DNA from: Brachionus rotundiformis
Taxonomy: Eukaryota; Rotifera; Eurotatoria; Ploima; Brachionidae
DNA: 64,000 nucleotides
Direction of reading: 5' to 3'
NCBI GenBank assembly: GCA_016802295.1
Contig: JAESIW010000138.1
Coordinates: 2,270,897-2,334,896, forward strand
Below the pieces are notes generated by a model. It did no database searches and had not been told where the DNA came from. It worked only from the letters and a program-made list of their open reading frames with translations. Shown one piece after another: positions 1 through 11,800 of this stretch. A program made the translations under genes and the position numbers. How positions within the stretch are numbered: the stretch's first letter is position 1; every line of letters begins with the position of its first letter.

Positions 1-15
1 TGTTTATAATTTTAG

Positions 16-2576
16 CAAGAATTTGTATTCTTTGATAAAACTTCCATTTGAAAAAAGTGCAACTTATGAACTCACTGTTGAAAATAGTGTCTTTCTAATT
101 GATTTGAAAACAATTAATCAAGTGACTGTGGAAAAAAACTTTTACCAAGAGCTTGAAATTCAAATTCTCGATTTGATAATGACTCTTAACTTGAGTTATT
201 CGCACATTAATGTAAATCGATCATTTTTTTTAGAAGGAAATGAAAGATTTGAACTAGGTTTTGGAGTGGATTTGTGGAAAGGTGCATATAGTTCGGTGAG
301 ACCATCTGAATTGGGTCTTACATGGAACATTGATTCTGCAAATGCAGCATTTCTTTTGAGTAAAGACATAATAGAGCTTGCCTTGACTCATTACGGATGT
401 CAAATTAAAGAGCTAAAAAATGCCATATTAAAAGATAAAAGAGATTCAATTATTGGTTATAGTTTTGTAGAAGCGTACAAGAACCGTGAAATAAAAACAA
501 AAACAGGAGGTTTTAGAAAAAAAATAAGAAATTTTGGACCAGATCCTATTTCGCACAGATTTGAATGGAATAAACCAGACGGTACCAGTGAAAAAGTTTC
601 AATAGCAGAATATCTTAAAAAACAGTACGGTACTAATTTGAAATTTAGTGATTTGCCTTGCATTGACTTGGGTAATTCTAATTACTTGCCAATGGAGCTT
701 TGTAGCACTGAACTTAAGAACAAGAAGAAATTGGATGAAACAGAGACCCAAGCGATGATCAAAAATACAGCAGTGCCTGCGCCAGACAGAATGAAATACA
801 TAAACGGATGGGTCAATAATTCAAACATAAACAAAGACCCTGTTTTGAAAGAATATAATATTAATGTTGATTTGAGAATGGTCGAGATTGATGGCCGAGT
901 TCTACAACCACCTGATGTTGAGTACAAAGGTCGGAAAATAACATCCAAGGATATTGGAGAAAAGGGACAGTGGGATCATAGAAATTCAAAATTTTACCAA
1001 CCTATTAAAATTGATAACTGGATAGTTGTAAATTTTGCATTTAGAGTTAAAAATGATGCTTTGGATAGATTTATTGACCAGTTGATTATAATTGGCGAAA
1101 AACATGGAATTTATATGGCTGACCCACTAGATGTGATAAATGAAACTAGAAGAATGGACGACAATATGACCAAAAATACAGTTGTAAAAATAATGGAAAA
1201 ATATAGAAATATTCAACTGATAGTGGTAATTTTTGATGGTTCAACAAATGCTTACAAGATTGTCAAAACCCAAGGTGACTTAATAAATGGTATTGCAACA
1301 CAAGGAGTTAAAGATAAAAATGTCAATCGAATTAATGATCAAACTATTTCCAATATTTTGCTTAAAATAAACTGCAAAGTTGGTGGAACTAATTTTGTCC
1401 TATCAAGTGAAAATAGATTGTACATATGGCTTAATAAGAACATTTTTAATATCTTTTTTTATTATTAATTTTTCAAAGATTTGGACAGTATATTCAAAAG
1501 CTTTTCGATGGGCCATTGATGATATTTGGAGCAGATGTCACGCATCCAGCTCCTGGTGAAAACTCGGATTCTATTGCCGCTGTGGTTGGCTCCATGGACA
1601 AACAATGCTGTTACTATGGTACTTAATTAATTAAAATTAAAATATGTTTTTCTTTTTTTAAATCTATTTTTATCTATTAGCTGCTCGCTTGTATGCCCAA
1701 AAATCCAAAAAAGGCCAAGCTTATGAAATGATTCATAATCTGGATGAAATGTTTTTTGATCTACTCAACACTCATGCTAAATTGAATCAAAATAGATATC
1801 CCAAAAAAATAGTTTTCTATAGAGACGGAGTATCCGAGGGACAATTTTCACTAGTACACTCCAATTGACAAACTAATTATTAGTTTTTTTTATTAGTTTT
1901 TTTCTAATCAAGGTACTTAGACATGAAATAAACAAAATGAGAGAAGCTTGTATGAAAATAAATCCAGCTTATAAACCTGGAATCACATTTGTTGTAGTTC
2001 AAAAGCGTCACCACACACGACTGTTTCCAGTTAATCCAAGAGATGAAGTAATTTATCATATTTTTATACTTTTTTATTTAATTATTAAAAAATTTTATTA
2101 AAGAATGGTCGCTCTAGAAATGTTCCTCCCGGTACTGTGGTTGACAGAGACATTGTTACCAAGAATATGTTTGATTTCTTTTTGTGTTCGCATATGGGAA
2201 TTCAAGTATTATTAAATTATTTAAGTTTTTATTGAAAAAAAAAAACATCTTATCCAAAGGGCACTAGTCGACCATGTAGATATTTTTTGCTTCATGATGA
2301 TAATCAGTTTACTATGAACCAACTACAAATATTGTCCCATTACTTGTGCCATGTATACGCAAGATGTCCTAGAAGTGTTTCATATCCTGCATCTGCATAC
2401 TATTCCCATTTGGCTGCATTTAGAGGCAGAGACTACATTAGAAGACCTTTAGAAACACCAGGGTAAGAGAAAATTTGAGAAATTATTGATAAAATGTTGA
2501 ATTTTTTAGATCAGGAATTAAAAGTAGCAAAATACCCATTAATGATAACATCAAAAACAAGATGTTTTTTATATAA
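16..2576 (+). CDS. AGO: Argonaute protein, AGO clade, slicer-type (3' part)
   Basis: This is the C-terminal two thirds of an Argonaute, the small-RNA-guided effector of RNA silencing. The start lies upstream of the window; a splice acceptor ends at about base 15. Seven exons join cleanly: 16-1419, 1479-1618, 1681-1853, 1913-2047, 2104-2205, 2260-2462 and 2510-2576. The first exon covers L1, PAZ, L2 and MID: GRVLQPP follows PAZ, and the MID pocket shows the 5'-phosphate-binding Tyr, Lys and Gln (NAYKIVK, ATQ). PIWI follows with GADVTHPAPG, a Glu in AYEMIH, YRDGVSEGQF and YYSHLAAF. All four catalytic positions of the DEDH tetrad are therefore present and slicing is expected. The sequence resembles AGO (miRNA/siRNA) rather than PIWI. 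The C-terminus ends NKMFFI instead of the usual short Tyr-Phe-Ala-like end. Confidence 0.95.
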
Positions 2577-3295
2577 ATTATTTTTATTTATTTTAGATAA
2601 AAACACATTAGAAGTAAAACTTTTCTAAATTTTTCAAAAACACATAATAAAATGGTTAATAAATTTTTTATACTAATTATTTGATATTTTTGATCGCTAT
2701 GAAGTAGGGCTCCTAAAGCTTTTCTGAGTTTTGAGGCCTAAATGCTAAACAGGTAGAACCAAGTTGGATTGAAATGAGGCTGTGTGTCGTCAGAAACCAA
2801 TTTGATACTTGAATTTTAAGTAAATTAATCTAAAAACATTCAACTAATCGAATGCATGTTATCTCTTATATGAAAAATTATACTTAAAAATCAGAAAACT
2901 TGAATTTTATGAAGACTTTAAAAGTTGGCTATAAGTAAAAAAAAAATTAATTTTTTAGTTAACTCTTGGTGTCTATTTTACTTTTTAAATTATAATATCA
3001 ATAAAATAAAAAAATAAGATTTATCTTTACAGAGGTTATTTTATGATTATATTGCTAAAATGATAATCTTAGCAGCTTTATCCTCTATGGCCAATCATTG
3101 CTTTGAACAAACAAAAATTTTTGAATTAAAACAATCAAAATTTTCTAATTATATAATAAAAAGAGACTAAATAAAATGATTAAATATCTGTAAAATGTAC
3201 AAGTCTCTAATATTCAATTAAAATTCGCAAATAAAACAAAATAATTTTAAATAAAAATAAAATAAATTTTATTGAAATTATTATTATTTCAAATT
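2577..3295. other. Intergenic, AT-rich
   Basis: A convergent gap between the Argonaute and the phosphatase on the opposite strand. I see AATAAA-like polyadenylation signals but no coding sequence, RNA gene or clear repeat. Confidence 0.6.
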
Positions 3296-4474
3296 TCAAA
3301 TTAAGTTTAAAAAATTAAATATTAAAAAAGAATTAAAAACAGCCGAAAAACTAATGCTTGAATAGACAAAAAAATTATATGCTATTTCAATTTTGTAATT
3401 ATTTGTAATTATCTCTTTTATATCTGATTTATTGGTTTGGCTCTTTAAATTTGAATACTTTTTTAAACTATAATAAAATAACTGTTTGCAAAATAATCTA
3501 ATTGCAACTAGGAACAAAAGTCCAATAATGGTTCTTAGGAACACTAAGCTTGGCAAAGAAAGCTCGTCTATATTCCTATTGTTGAATTTAATCTTGCCAA
3601 TATCTTCAATTTTTAACGCTGCTTTACAAGTCATTCCAAATGACAGTCCTGTGCCTACGCCCATAATCAAAAAGGTATCCGCTCTTGCAGAGCTCCATCG
3701 TTTCTTGTTTGGATAAACAAAACAAACTAATAAAAAAAGTGTTGAAAAAATAGCACCACTATAAATATTGTCATGTATCAAGTAATAAATTGAACTTGAA
3801 AAATAAATAAAAACTTTATTGATTATATAAGCTAATATTAAGCCACCAAAAATGTCCAAATATGAGTGCATTCCCAGATAAATTCTAGACAAACATACCA
3901 AAAAAATTAACAAATAAGATAATAGACTAATAACCAAACGAAAAGTGCTCGTTTCTTGCTGTGGTAGAGTATTGAATATAAAGGACAAAAGAGTCCATGA
4001 AATCGTGAAAACCGCCATAGCATGAGTTGACGGGAAACCGTATTCATGAAGATATCTATCTTCAATTTTGGCAACTGGAGGTGACATTGGTCTCGGCATT
4101 TTAAGTATATCTTTTAAAGCTTGACCAATATACATATTAATGGCCCAAGCCATGCATGTCAATATCATGACTTTGTCATCATAATTCCATGTAACAAATG
4201 GAAGGAATGAAATATAGAAGACTTCATTACCTATGTTGGTAATAAATAAAAAAAACAAATAAAAAAAATTATTTCCCACTGAGTATAGACACTTTGTATT
4301 GTCTAAATGGTCAACAAATTTGACATTTTTCAGACGGATCGATTTATTTTTTCTTTCATGGTTCCATTTTTCATCAGAAAGAACGTCTATTAGATTCAGA
4401 TTAAAAAATTTTTGGGTGCTTGCTACTAAAAAAGGGTCGTTTAAAATTTTGAAAAAATTGGTTGTTTTTTGCAT
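3296..4474 (-). CDS. SGPP: Sphingosine-1-phosphate phosphatase, PAP2 family
   Basis: An intronless 392-residue membrane protein. The three PAP2 signature blocks are present in order: KDILKMPRP (about residue 145), GFPSTHAMA (about 170) and CLSRIYLGMHSYLD (about 218), which provide the conserved Lys, Arg, Ser, His, Arg, His and Asp. The context GNEVFYISFLPF before the first block and the wording of all three blocks match sphingosine-1-phosphate phosphatases 1/2 rather than lipid phosphate phosphatases. It should dephosphorylate sphingosine-1-phosphate at the ER membrane in the ceramide salvage route. Many hydrophobic segments, probably eight or nine, follow a hydrophilic 70-residue N-terminus. 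The start is the first ATG after an in-frame stop. The numbering SGPP1 or SGPP2 cannot be decided. Confidence 0.88.
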   Translation of the reverse strand: MQKTTNFFKILNDPFLVASTQKFFNLNLIDVLSDEKWNHERKNKSIRLKNVKFVDHLDNTKCLYSVGNNFFYLFFLFITNIGNEVFYISFLPFVTWNYDDKVMILTCMAWAINMYIGQALKDILKMPRPMSPPVAKIEDRYLHEYGFPSTHAMAVFTISWTLLSFIFNTLPQQETSTFRLVISLLSYLLIFLVCLSRIYLGMHSYLDIFGGLILAYIINKVFIYFSSSIYYLIHDNIYSGAIFSTLFLLVCFVYPNKKRWSSARADTFLIMGVGTGLSFGMTCKAALKIEDIGKIKFNNRNIDELSLPSLVFLRTIIGLLFLVAIRLFCKQLFYYSLKKYSNLKSQTNKSDIKEIITNNYKIEIAYNFFVYSSISFSAVFNSFLIFNFLNLI

Positions 4475-5665
4475 GATTTTAAAAAATTGGTATAAACTAA
4501 TAATAAAATTTCAAGCTTGTCGCTTGAGCAAAAATTAGCATTAAAAACTGATTAAAAGAGAAAATAAAAAAATAATATATTTAAAAGTAAAAAATTATAA
4601 AGTCCATGAATAAAAGATTTATATTTGCGTTTAAGCTTGAGTGAAAAATTTTAATTTTAAATTAGGGTAAATTTTACTAAAAAATCATAATTTAAAGTAA
4701 AAGTAATAATTAATTAACAAAATAAAATTAAAATTAGATCGATTAAATAAAAAAAATAAAATTGAAATAAAAAGAAAAGGTACAAATACATAGAAAATTA
4801 AAATCTAAACTCAACAATAAATAAATATGAAGGTAAGAAACTGACCAAAAAAGAAGTCCATAGAGAAAATTAAAAGATAAAATGATAGATGGCTTTTAAA
4901 GTGCAGGAAAACTCTAAAAATTGAAAATTTGAAATTCATTCAATTAATAGAAAGCATTGAATAAATTTTGTTGCTGCAATATCTTTTAATAACCTGAACT
5001 AATTTTGGTAAACTTTAAATTCATATTTAGCACTAAAAAAAGCCGCGGTGAAGATTAAAGCCAAAAACTTTTACAAAAAGGAAAGTCACAGTTTTAAGAG
5101 CATTTTAAGATCTTTTTAAAGTATGTTTTTGAGAAAAATAAATTTAACATTTTTTAATAGATTTTGTAAATGATAAAGGAAAAAAATTGAAGAAAAAAAT
5201 CATCTTGATAAATATTACCGTAATGCCTTGCCCCCTAATGCATTGCACTTTAGACCAGAATTCTGGATTTTAATGCTGCATTTAACCCACTTTTTTTTCC
5301 AGATACGCTGCGACTAAAAATGCTGCAATTAATGTCAAAATTTTGGTAAAAATGCCGCATTAAATTTCTAAAAATTAATAAAAATTTTTTGTTATTAATT
5401 TTTATTTTTATTATTTTTAACATATTTTTTACATATTTAATGCGGCATTTTTACCAACTTCAGAGGAATAAGAAGTGAAACCAAGATAAAATTGTGTTTG
5501 TGAAAAAATATTTAAGTCCAAAATGTTTGTAAAAAGAAATCTCTTAATAGAATCAAAGTCTGATTAAAATCCGTAGTTTCTTTTTGGTTAATTTAAATTT
5601 TAGTATAAGTAACAAAAGTAAAAGAAAATTGTAATCTTTATTTTCTAGAACAAAATAATAAAAAT
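4475..5665. other. Intergenic with a repeat scrap and an inverted repeat
   Basis: No gene is seen. At about 4886-4925 there is a short fragment of the repeat that is tandemly arranged at 6746-7470. At 5343-5459 there is a perfect 23-bp inverted repeat, listed separately, surrounded by degenerate copies of the same word (aatgctgcat, aatgccgcat) from about 5220 on. Confidence 0.6.
5343..5459. repeat. Inverted repeat with 23-bp perfect arms
   Basis: Arms at 5343-5365 and 5437-5459 are exact reverse complements, built on the words ggtaaaaatgccgcat and atgcggcatttttacc. They flank a 71-base AT-rich loop. Degenerate copies of the arm occur just upstream (5271-5340). It could be a small foldback element or the end of a miniature transposon. 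Confidence 0.7.
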
Positions 5666-6634
5666 TTATTTTGACTTTAATATTGTATTATTTAAGTTAA
5701 AAAAACATTTGGGATTGTATTGTAAAAATGATTCATAAAAAAACCATCTTGAATAACCAGTTAAACATGTATGACCCCATGTTCTAAGTCTCATTACAGT
5801 CGAAGGATACTCTTTGAACGCTAGAGCATTCATTATGTTCTGTTCTTTACCAACAAAAATATCGTTTTCAAACCACTTATCGTGAATATCATAGTACTTG
5901 GCTGATACTACTTCTAATGCGGTCTTTGAGCCCGCTATGAAACCACCGCCAATAAATCCAGTATAAACTTGGCTATACAAACATGAATCATTTAAAAATA
6001 AACTTAAATTCTTGACTAAGTCAACATAGGGCCAGTTATTGAAATTTTTCGAACGCCAACCTCCAATATCTGTAAAGATAAAAAAATCCGATTTATACGG
6101 ATTAAATTTAGTAACAAGTTTTGCGATAAAGTGTTTAAGATTCCATACTGCGTAGAGCTCAGGACTATGTCTATTTTTCTCCGGATCTATTTGATGCTGT
6201 TTAGTTTTGTACTTATGAATGTATTCTTTTTTTCGAGCTTTTTCAAGCATTCTCATCAAGGTCCAAACGTCTTTGGTGACGTAAAAACAAGCTGATATAT
6301 TCAATTCAGATGATTTCTTTAAAAGTCTTGGCAAAGACAAGTAATCAGTGAATACAACAATAGGTGAGGACACAATTTCAAAAAAATTGTCTGTCCAAGC
6401 ATCGTAGTTTTCTGTTTTATGTTTGCTTTTACCCAATCTGTAATAAATAGTAAATATTGTGACAAAACTCTTTATATTTGTACCAGTAAAAAATTTGTTT
6501 AATTCTCTATCGAACGAACTTGAATATTCAATTAATGAAATAATTGTGAAGCAAAAAAATCCTAAAAAAATAGAACAAGATACCATTTTTGAAGACTTTT
6601 CATTACAAAAAAAAGGCCTGTTAATCAAAAGCAA
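5666..6634 (-). CDS. HtrL/YibB-like type II membrane protein
   Basis: A 322-residue intronless protein. A short basic stretch is followed by one hydrophobic segment at about residues 17-37 (signal anchor), so it is probably a Golgi-type II protein with a lumenal domain. The domain resembles the HtrL/YibB family: the start IFTIYYRLGKSKH, then YDAWTDNFF, SPIVVFTDY, a His-Ser-Pro-Glu-Leu-Tyr block (RHSPELYAVWN), FFIFTDIGGWR, GFIGGGFIAGS, and KEQNIMN followed by LRTWG. These blocks are what I recognise in the family, which is glycosyltransferase-like but not characterised biochemically as far as I know. The start could be the first Met or Met17; the second puts the anchor closer to the N-terminus. 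No neighbour gives functional context. Confidence 0.72.
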   Translation of the reverse strand: MLLINRPFFCNEKSSKMVSCSIFLGFFCFTIISLIEYSSSFDRELNKFFTGTNIKSFVTIFTIYYRLGKSKHKTENYDAWTDNFFEIVSSPIVVFTDYLSLPRLLKKSSELNISACFYVTKDVWTLMRMLEKARKKEYIHKYKTKQHQIDPEKNRHSPELYAVWNLKHFIAKLVTKFNPYKSDFFIFTDIGGWRSKNFNNWPYVDLVKNLSLFLNDSCLYSQVYTGFIGGGFIAGSKTALEVVSAKYYDIHDKWFENDIFVGKEQNIMNALAFKEYPSTVMRLRTWGHTCLTGYSRWFFYESFLQYNPKCFFNLNNTILKSK

Positions 6635-6745
6635 TTTTTATTTTCGTTTATTACTGAAATTGTAAAATTCTATTATTAGTAAAATTGAGAATTTGCTTTT
6701 CCGAAATTAATTATGTTAATAATTTTAAAGTCACTTGTCAAATTC

Positions 6746-7470
6746 TTAGAACTTTGGCTTTTAAAGTGCAGGAAAACTCTAAAAATTGACAGAGTTATGC
6801 ATCTTTGAAAATTTAAATTTCAAAAATTTTTAAAACAAAAGTTTCCTTTCAGGACCTTGTTTCTCTATGTTCCTTTGGCCTATTGATGTCCCCGAGTGCT
6901 CAAAGGCAAGNNNTTTTTAAAACAAAAGTTTACTTTCAGGACCTTGTTTCTCTATGTTCCTTTGGCCTACCGAGGTCCCCGAGTGTTCAAAGGCAAGCTC
7001 AGTAGTTGCTCTTTAACATACTACTTGGAGGTTCTGATCACTCTTCAGGAACATAGAAAATTTTAACTTTGAAAATGTCCAAAAAACGCGTTTTTTTCGA
7101 TATTTCAAAGTTGAATTGTGACATCAATACTTAAAGTATCAAGACAAAATTTTAGTCGCTTGTAAAGCACTAAATTCTGAGAACTTTGGCTTTTAAAGTG
7201 CAGGAAAACTCTAAAAATTGACAGAGTTATGCATCTTTGTAAATTTAAATTTCAAAAATTTTTAAAACAAAAGTTTACTTTCAGGACCTTGTTTCTCTAT
7301 GTTCCTTTGGCCTACCGAGGTCCCCGAGTGTTCAAAGGCAAGCTCAGTAGTTGCTCTTTAACATACTACTTGGAGGTTCTGATCACTCTTCAGGAACATA
7401 GAAAATTTTAACTTTGAAAATGTCCAAAAAACGCGTTTTAAATTTCAAAAATTCGTCGTCACTCTTCAGG
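6746..7470. repeat. Tandem repeat, about 345-bp unit, interrupted by an assembly gap
   Basis: Three partial copies of one unit. Landmark words are ggcttttaaagtgcaggaaa (6759 region and 7189 region), ttcaggaccttgtttctc and gaggtccccgagtgttc. The distance between equivalent points in the second and third copies is 345 bp. The first and second are only 88 bp apart because the junction falls at the NNN at 6911-6913, so the array is probably collapsed in the assembly. Each unit also contains an internal inverted pair, tctatgttcct and aggaacataga, so single strands could fold back. A small scrap of the same unit lies at about 4886-4925. Confidence 0.85.
6911..6913. other. Assembly gap (NNN)
   Basis: Three undefined bases lie inside the tandem repeat. 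The true array may be longer. Confidence 0.95.
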
Positions 7471-7642
7471 AACATAGATTATTTCTCTCTGTTCCTTTGG
7501 AGTTATTGAAAGAACTTTGAAAATTTTTTCTTCTCTTTCAGAATTTACAATTTTATTTGTTATAAAAAAAAATTCATGTTTATTTCTTTATTTATTTTTA
7601 AAAAAATGGAAGTATTAACAATAAACTTTAAACATTTAAAAA

Positions 7643-8848
7643 TCAGCAATATGATTCACCATTGTATCTCCTTATATTTGAACAATAATTAATAATACTA
7701 CTATTTGATCTAATGGATGATATAGTTGACACTGATGCTGAGTTCCTGCTCGAGACGATGCCCGACGACCTTGACGATCTTGATTTGCTTTTTTTTTCTC
7801 CATATGTGTTTATATATTTTTTATTTCTATAAATATTGTATCTCTCATTGCAACTATACTTTTTCTGGTGATCAATTTGGGTATTTTTCTTCTCCAATTT
7901 TTCATTTTTATAATATTCGAAATATTCATTATTTTCAAAATAAGACTCAACCTCTTTGTCACACAAATAATCTTCATATATTGGTACTTGAGCTCGTTCA
8001 ATGACCATTTTTGATGTACAATCGTCGGTTTGAAAGTATTTTTTGAAATTTTTTGAATAAATTGGATCATTGAATTTTTTGAATGAGCTAATCGAGGTCT
8101 GAATGCCCGAGGACATTGACGAAGAGCTTATCACAGACGATGAAATCGATTTTGAGCCCATTAGATTATTTGCATACAACGGTGACGAGCTTAGCATCGG
8201 CACTGACTTCATTTTTTCATTCGTAATTGATGTGCTCGATATCTCCGTATTGACCGTATACTTGGCTTTGTTAAACGAAGTTTGACTAGACTCAATCGAA
8301 TGCATGTTGTCATAGATTTCCTTTTCGTCAATAAACAAAAACGAACTGTAGCTAGGCTTGTTTGGTGTGGATGAAATAAAACTGTTGTGCTTGATCTTTG
8401 TCTTTACTTGATAAGTGTTTTCTGGTCTAGTGTGCGCACAAAATGTATTTGCTTGTTGTCGAACCGGCGGCGGTGCACTTAGCCTTTGCTGTTTAAGCAC
8501 TATCTTTGGCATGCTTTTCTCAAAGCTTTGAGATTCGAGTGATTCGTTTGATTTCTTAAACAGATTAAAACAAGAGAATAAGTTGAGAACAAATTTGATT
8601 ATGGACAATATTATGTTGCTTTTGGACTTGGGCGATTGAATCGACGATATGGTCGATAGGGATCCAATTTGCAGATTTGTGACTAAATTAGACGGTGTCG
8701 ATGTTCGTATGATCTTAGGTTCGTGTAAACATATGCTCGATAGGCTAAGCGATTTTCTCACATCGTAGGATAAATCGCTTATCTGACTCGAGTAGCCGCT
8801 GGTGCTACAATTGCTTTGGTTAGTTTGTTTGGACATCTTGACATGCAT
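7643..8848 (-). CDS. Ser-rich protein of unknown function
   Basis: An intronless open frame of 401 residues. I do not recognise it. It is strongly Ser-rich, with clusters at about residues 15-80, 205-255 and 355-390, and looks largely disordered. A short hydrophobic patch near residues 79-95 (IILSIIKFVLNLFSCFNLF) could be a membrane-associating helix. A charged Tyr/Glu/Lys-rich stretch at about 290-340 may fold. The start is ambiguous between Met1 and Met5. Its 5' end faces a 13.9 kb desert, at the other end of which a second Ser-rich gene starts on the opposite strand, so both may draw on the same distant regulation. Codon usage and length support a real gene; function is unknown. Confidence 0.6.
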   Translation of the reverse strand: MHVKMSKQTNQSNCSTSGYSSQISDLSYDVRKSLSLSSICLHEPKIIRTSTPSNLVTNLQIGSLSTISSIQSPKSKSNIILSIIKFVLNLFSCFNLFKKSNESLESQSFEKSMPKIVLKQQRLSAPPPVRQQANTFCAHTRPENTYQVKTKIKHNSFISSTPNKPSYSSFLFIDEKEIYDNMHSIESSQTSFNKAKYTVNTEISSTSITNEKMKSVPMLSSSPLYANNLMGSKSISSSVISSSSMSSGIQTSISSFKKFNDPIYSKNFKKYFQTDDCTSKMVIERAQVPIYEDYLCDKEVESYFENNEYFEYYKNEKLEKKNTQIDHQKKYSCNERYNIYRNKKYINTYGEKKSKSRSSRSSGIVSSRNSASVSTISSIRSNSSIINYCSNIRRYNGESYC

Positions 8849-11800
8849 TGCTTCAGCCTCTTATATTTGACATTTGTAATTTATTTTAATCTAGAAGATA
8901 AATTAAATGTGTTAGAAAAGCATATTAGCTTTATGAATATGAGCTAGAGAGTCTGGCCAAATAGTGCCAACTTATACTAGTTAGAAAAGATCATAATGTC
9001 TGTTTTAAAAGGCTGAAAATATTCATTTAAGCTTATATAAATGTTGGTAATGTATTCCAAGTGGTGTTCGAGCGCGAGATTTTGTCACCATGTTTTAAGG
9101 ACATGCGGACACTCGAATACTAATTACTCAAAAGACTGTAATTGCTTATTTAACTGGGAGCAAAAAAACAAAGGCCATAAAAATAAATCTAAACAATACC
9201 ACACACAAACACACTAATTCCAATTAGTAAAGGACTTTTTTAAATTTGTTTTGTTTATCTTAATTTTATTTTTAATAAAATATTAAAATTTATCTGTACA
9301 CAAAGTAGCTTAGTTTTAGCCAGTCTATTTTCATTTGGACAAATCTTTAAACTAATTTAGAAAAACAAAGTTAGACTTGAAGATTAGAATTGATCAAATA
9401 GTGCTTTAATTTTAGAAAAATAGATAAGTTTAGTTTATTTGATTTAATTTCTGGATCAAAACTGAACATGGATTGTAAATAAGTGATGTGAAAGTGAAAA
9501 ATTTTTACAAGCCCCAAATCGAATACCTTAATTTGATCAAAGCGCTACTAATATTAACTTTACAACACCCTGATTACATTTTTTCTTTTATCTATTTTGA
9601 TTAATTTCCTCAGGCTTAAGCTATTATGTTTACGAAAGGTTGTTGAATAAATATTAGCTTATTAAGTACATATTCTCGCTTTTATCTATTAGTACTCAAT
9701 TAGAGGGATGACAATCGACATGTGATTGCAGTGGCCAATCAACTATGAATGTTTAAACAGGTAGTGTTTGTACATATGATCGGAGTGTTTGTTCAACGGA
9801 TTGGACAAGCATCTGTCTGACGTTTTTATAATTGATATGAATAGAACTATTCAAATTTGATTGATTGGAAAAAATTAATATTTAAGCCAAATAGCCCGAT
9901 TATATTTTTAAAAGCGATCTGCTGCTTTGTTTGTTTAAAGCTTATTTATTGTTTTTACACAATTAAATAAACTAATTTTATAATTTTTTCTCTCCTCTAA
10001 TATTTTACTCTCTGTCTGCTTAATCGCTCTCACTCAAATGAATAATCAACAATATACCTTTCAATCAGTCCAGTCCTAATTTGGGTCATAGTCGGTCATG
10101 TTTGAATTAAACAAAGCTAATAATAGACTTTTTAAATTATGTCTCCCGTCTCGAATATTAAACAAACAAGTCCTTTAGCGGATCGGCTAGTCCTAGTCTA
10201 ATTAAGAGCCTACTTCCCTTAGATTCATCTATTAATTTGAGTCACGTGACTCTTCCAATATCTGCAATTTAAAATTTAGTACATGCACAACAATTTGAAA
10301 CATTTCGCAAACACACACATGTACACACACATAGAGTACACGAAGATTAAAGGACTTGTGCTGATTGAGGATCTAGATAGCAATTGCTTTAGATCAAAAT
10401 TGATAAACTAGTTAGATTCGTGTGCAAACAAGTAACTTGATAAAGTAACGTGATAGACGATATCCGGCTTTTTGTCTCTTTGAGCATCCGCATCTAAACG
10501 TACAAGATTAGAGAGTAATGAACGGTATTTATATGCATTGATTAATTGCTATATCCTATTCAGAGCCACTCGAACTGTTTAAGTTAATTCCGGTCCTATT
10601 GACTTTTTAGAGGAAAACAAAAACAGATTAATAATAAGCTTCTGGAGAATTTAATTGCGGAAAAGGCAACTAATTTTGATCTTTACTTTTTCTAAGTGTT
10701 CTGCATTAACCTAAATAAAGATGCGGTCGTTTCGAGAGTCATTAAATTTTGAATGAGTATTTTAGAAGAACAACCAGTCGGATTTATATCCATGCAGTGT
10801 TCCGTGCTGATTAAATCATTCATACAATTCCAGTTCTCAATTTCATTTAGTATATTGCTTATGGGAATAGATAATTTGAGTCTAAAAGTTTATCAATATG
10901 TGCATGCATACTGCTAAAATATAGTGGCTATATTTCTCATGTAATTATCTGGTAACATATTGAAAAATTTCTTATTAATTCAAATTGTCTATCCTTAGGA
11001 GATATGAGATAATTTTTTGTAAAATATTTGTCTAATTTTCCGTATGAACAAGCATTTGGTTTAATTAAGTTTGAATATAAATTGGATGCTAGAATTGAAT
11101 TTTGTAGCTTAATTTTGATTGATACTTGACAGTTGGCAAAATTTTCTCTTCTTTGCCGCTTTTGATCGTGACAAATATACTTTTGATTGAGCATGGCCTA
11201 TACGAGTTGTGTTGGATAAAGCCAATATAACATTTGATTACCGACTTAATTGAAATTTGAAACTTTTTAACCGATGACCTTGACACTTTGAACGATTATT
11301 AAATCTATTCAAATTTTTTTTTAATTTAAATTTTAGCGCGAAGAAAAAATTATATTCATTAATCTAAATTTTAAAAATAAGTATTTTAAAACTCTATACT
11401 ATTAACTAGAAATTATTTAATTTTTATTATTCGAAACTTGTCCAGGCTTTTTACAAAGTGAATAAGATTAAATTTTAATCTTATGATAAATAATCTAATC
11501 AACCTATAAAACATTTGTTAAAAATTTAATTTTGCCAATTTCACTATCTATTGGGTCAAAATCTAAATCAATTCTTAATTAAAATAATTTTTTTTCTTTT
11601 TTTTAAGTTTACATCTATGAGTTGAGCTTAAACAAACCCCTATTGTTAACACTGTACTGATTATTCTAATGGTTTCAATTTTAAACTCAAAATTTATATC
11701 TACAATTGGTTTTTGTCAATTATAAAAACATATTCAAAATAATTATTCTTTTGAACTAGAAAAAAAAATTGTGAAACACTTTACTAGCTTCTGTTCTAAA

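Larger units (their letters stand above)
6635..7642. other. Intergenic filled mostly by tandem repeat
   Basis: Between the HtrL-like gene and the Ser-rich gene, most of the interval is taken up by the repeat at 6746-7470. The remainder is AT-rich with no coding signal. Confidence 0.6.

Noticed and set aside
10937..11286. Two overlapping minus-strand frames of 85 and 65 codons
   Set aside because: They overlap in different frames, have no motif and no neighbouring exons; most likely chance.
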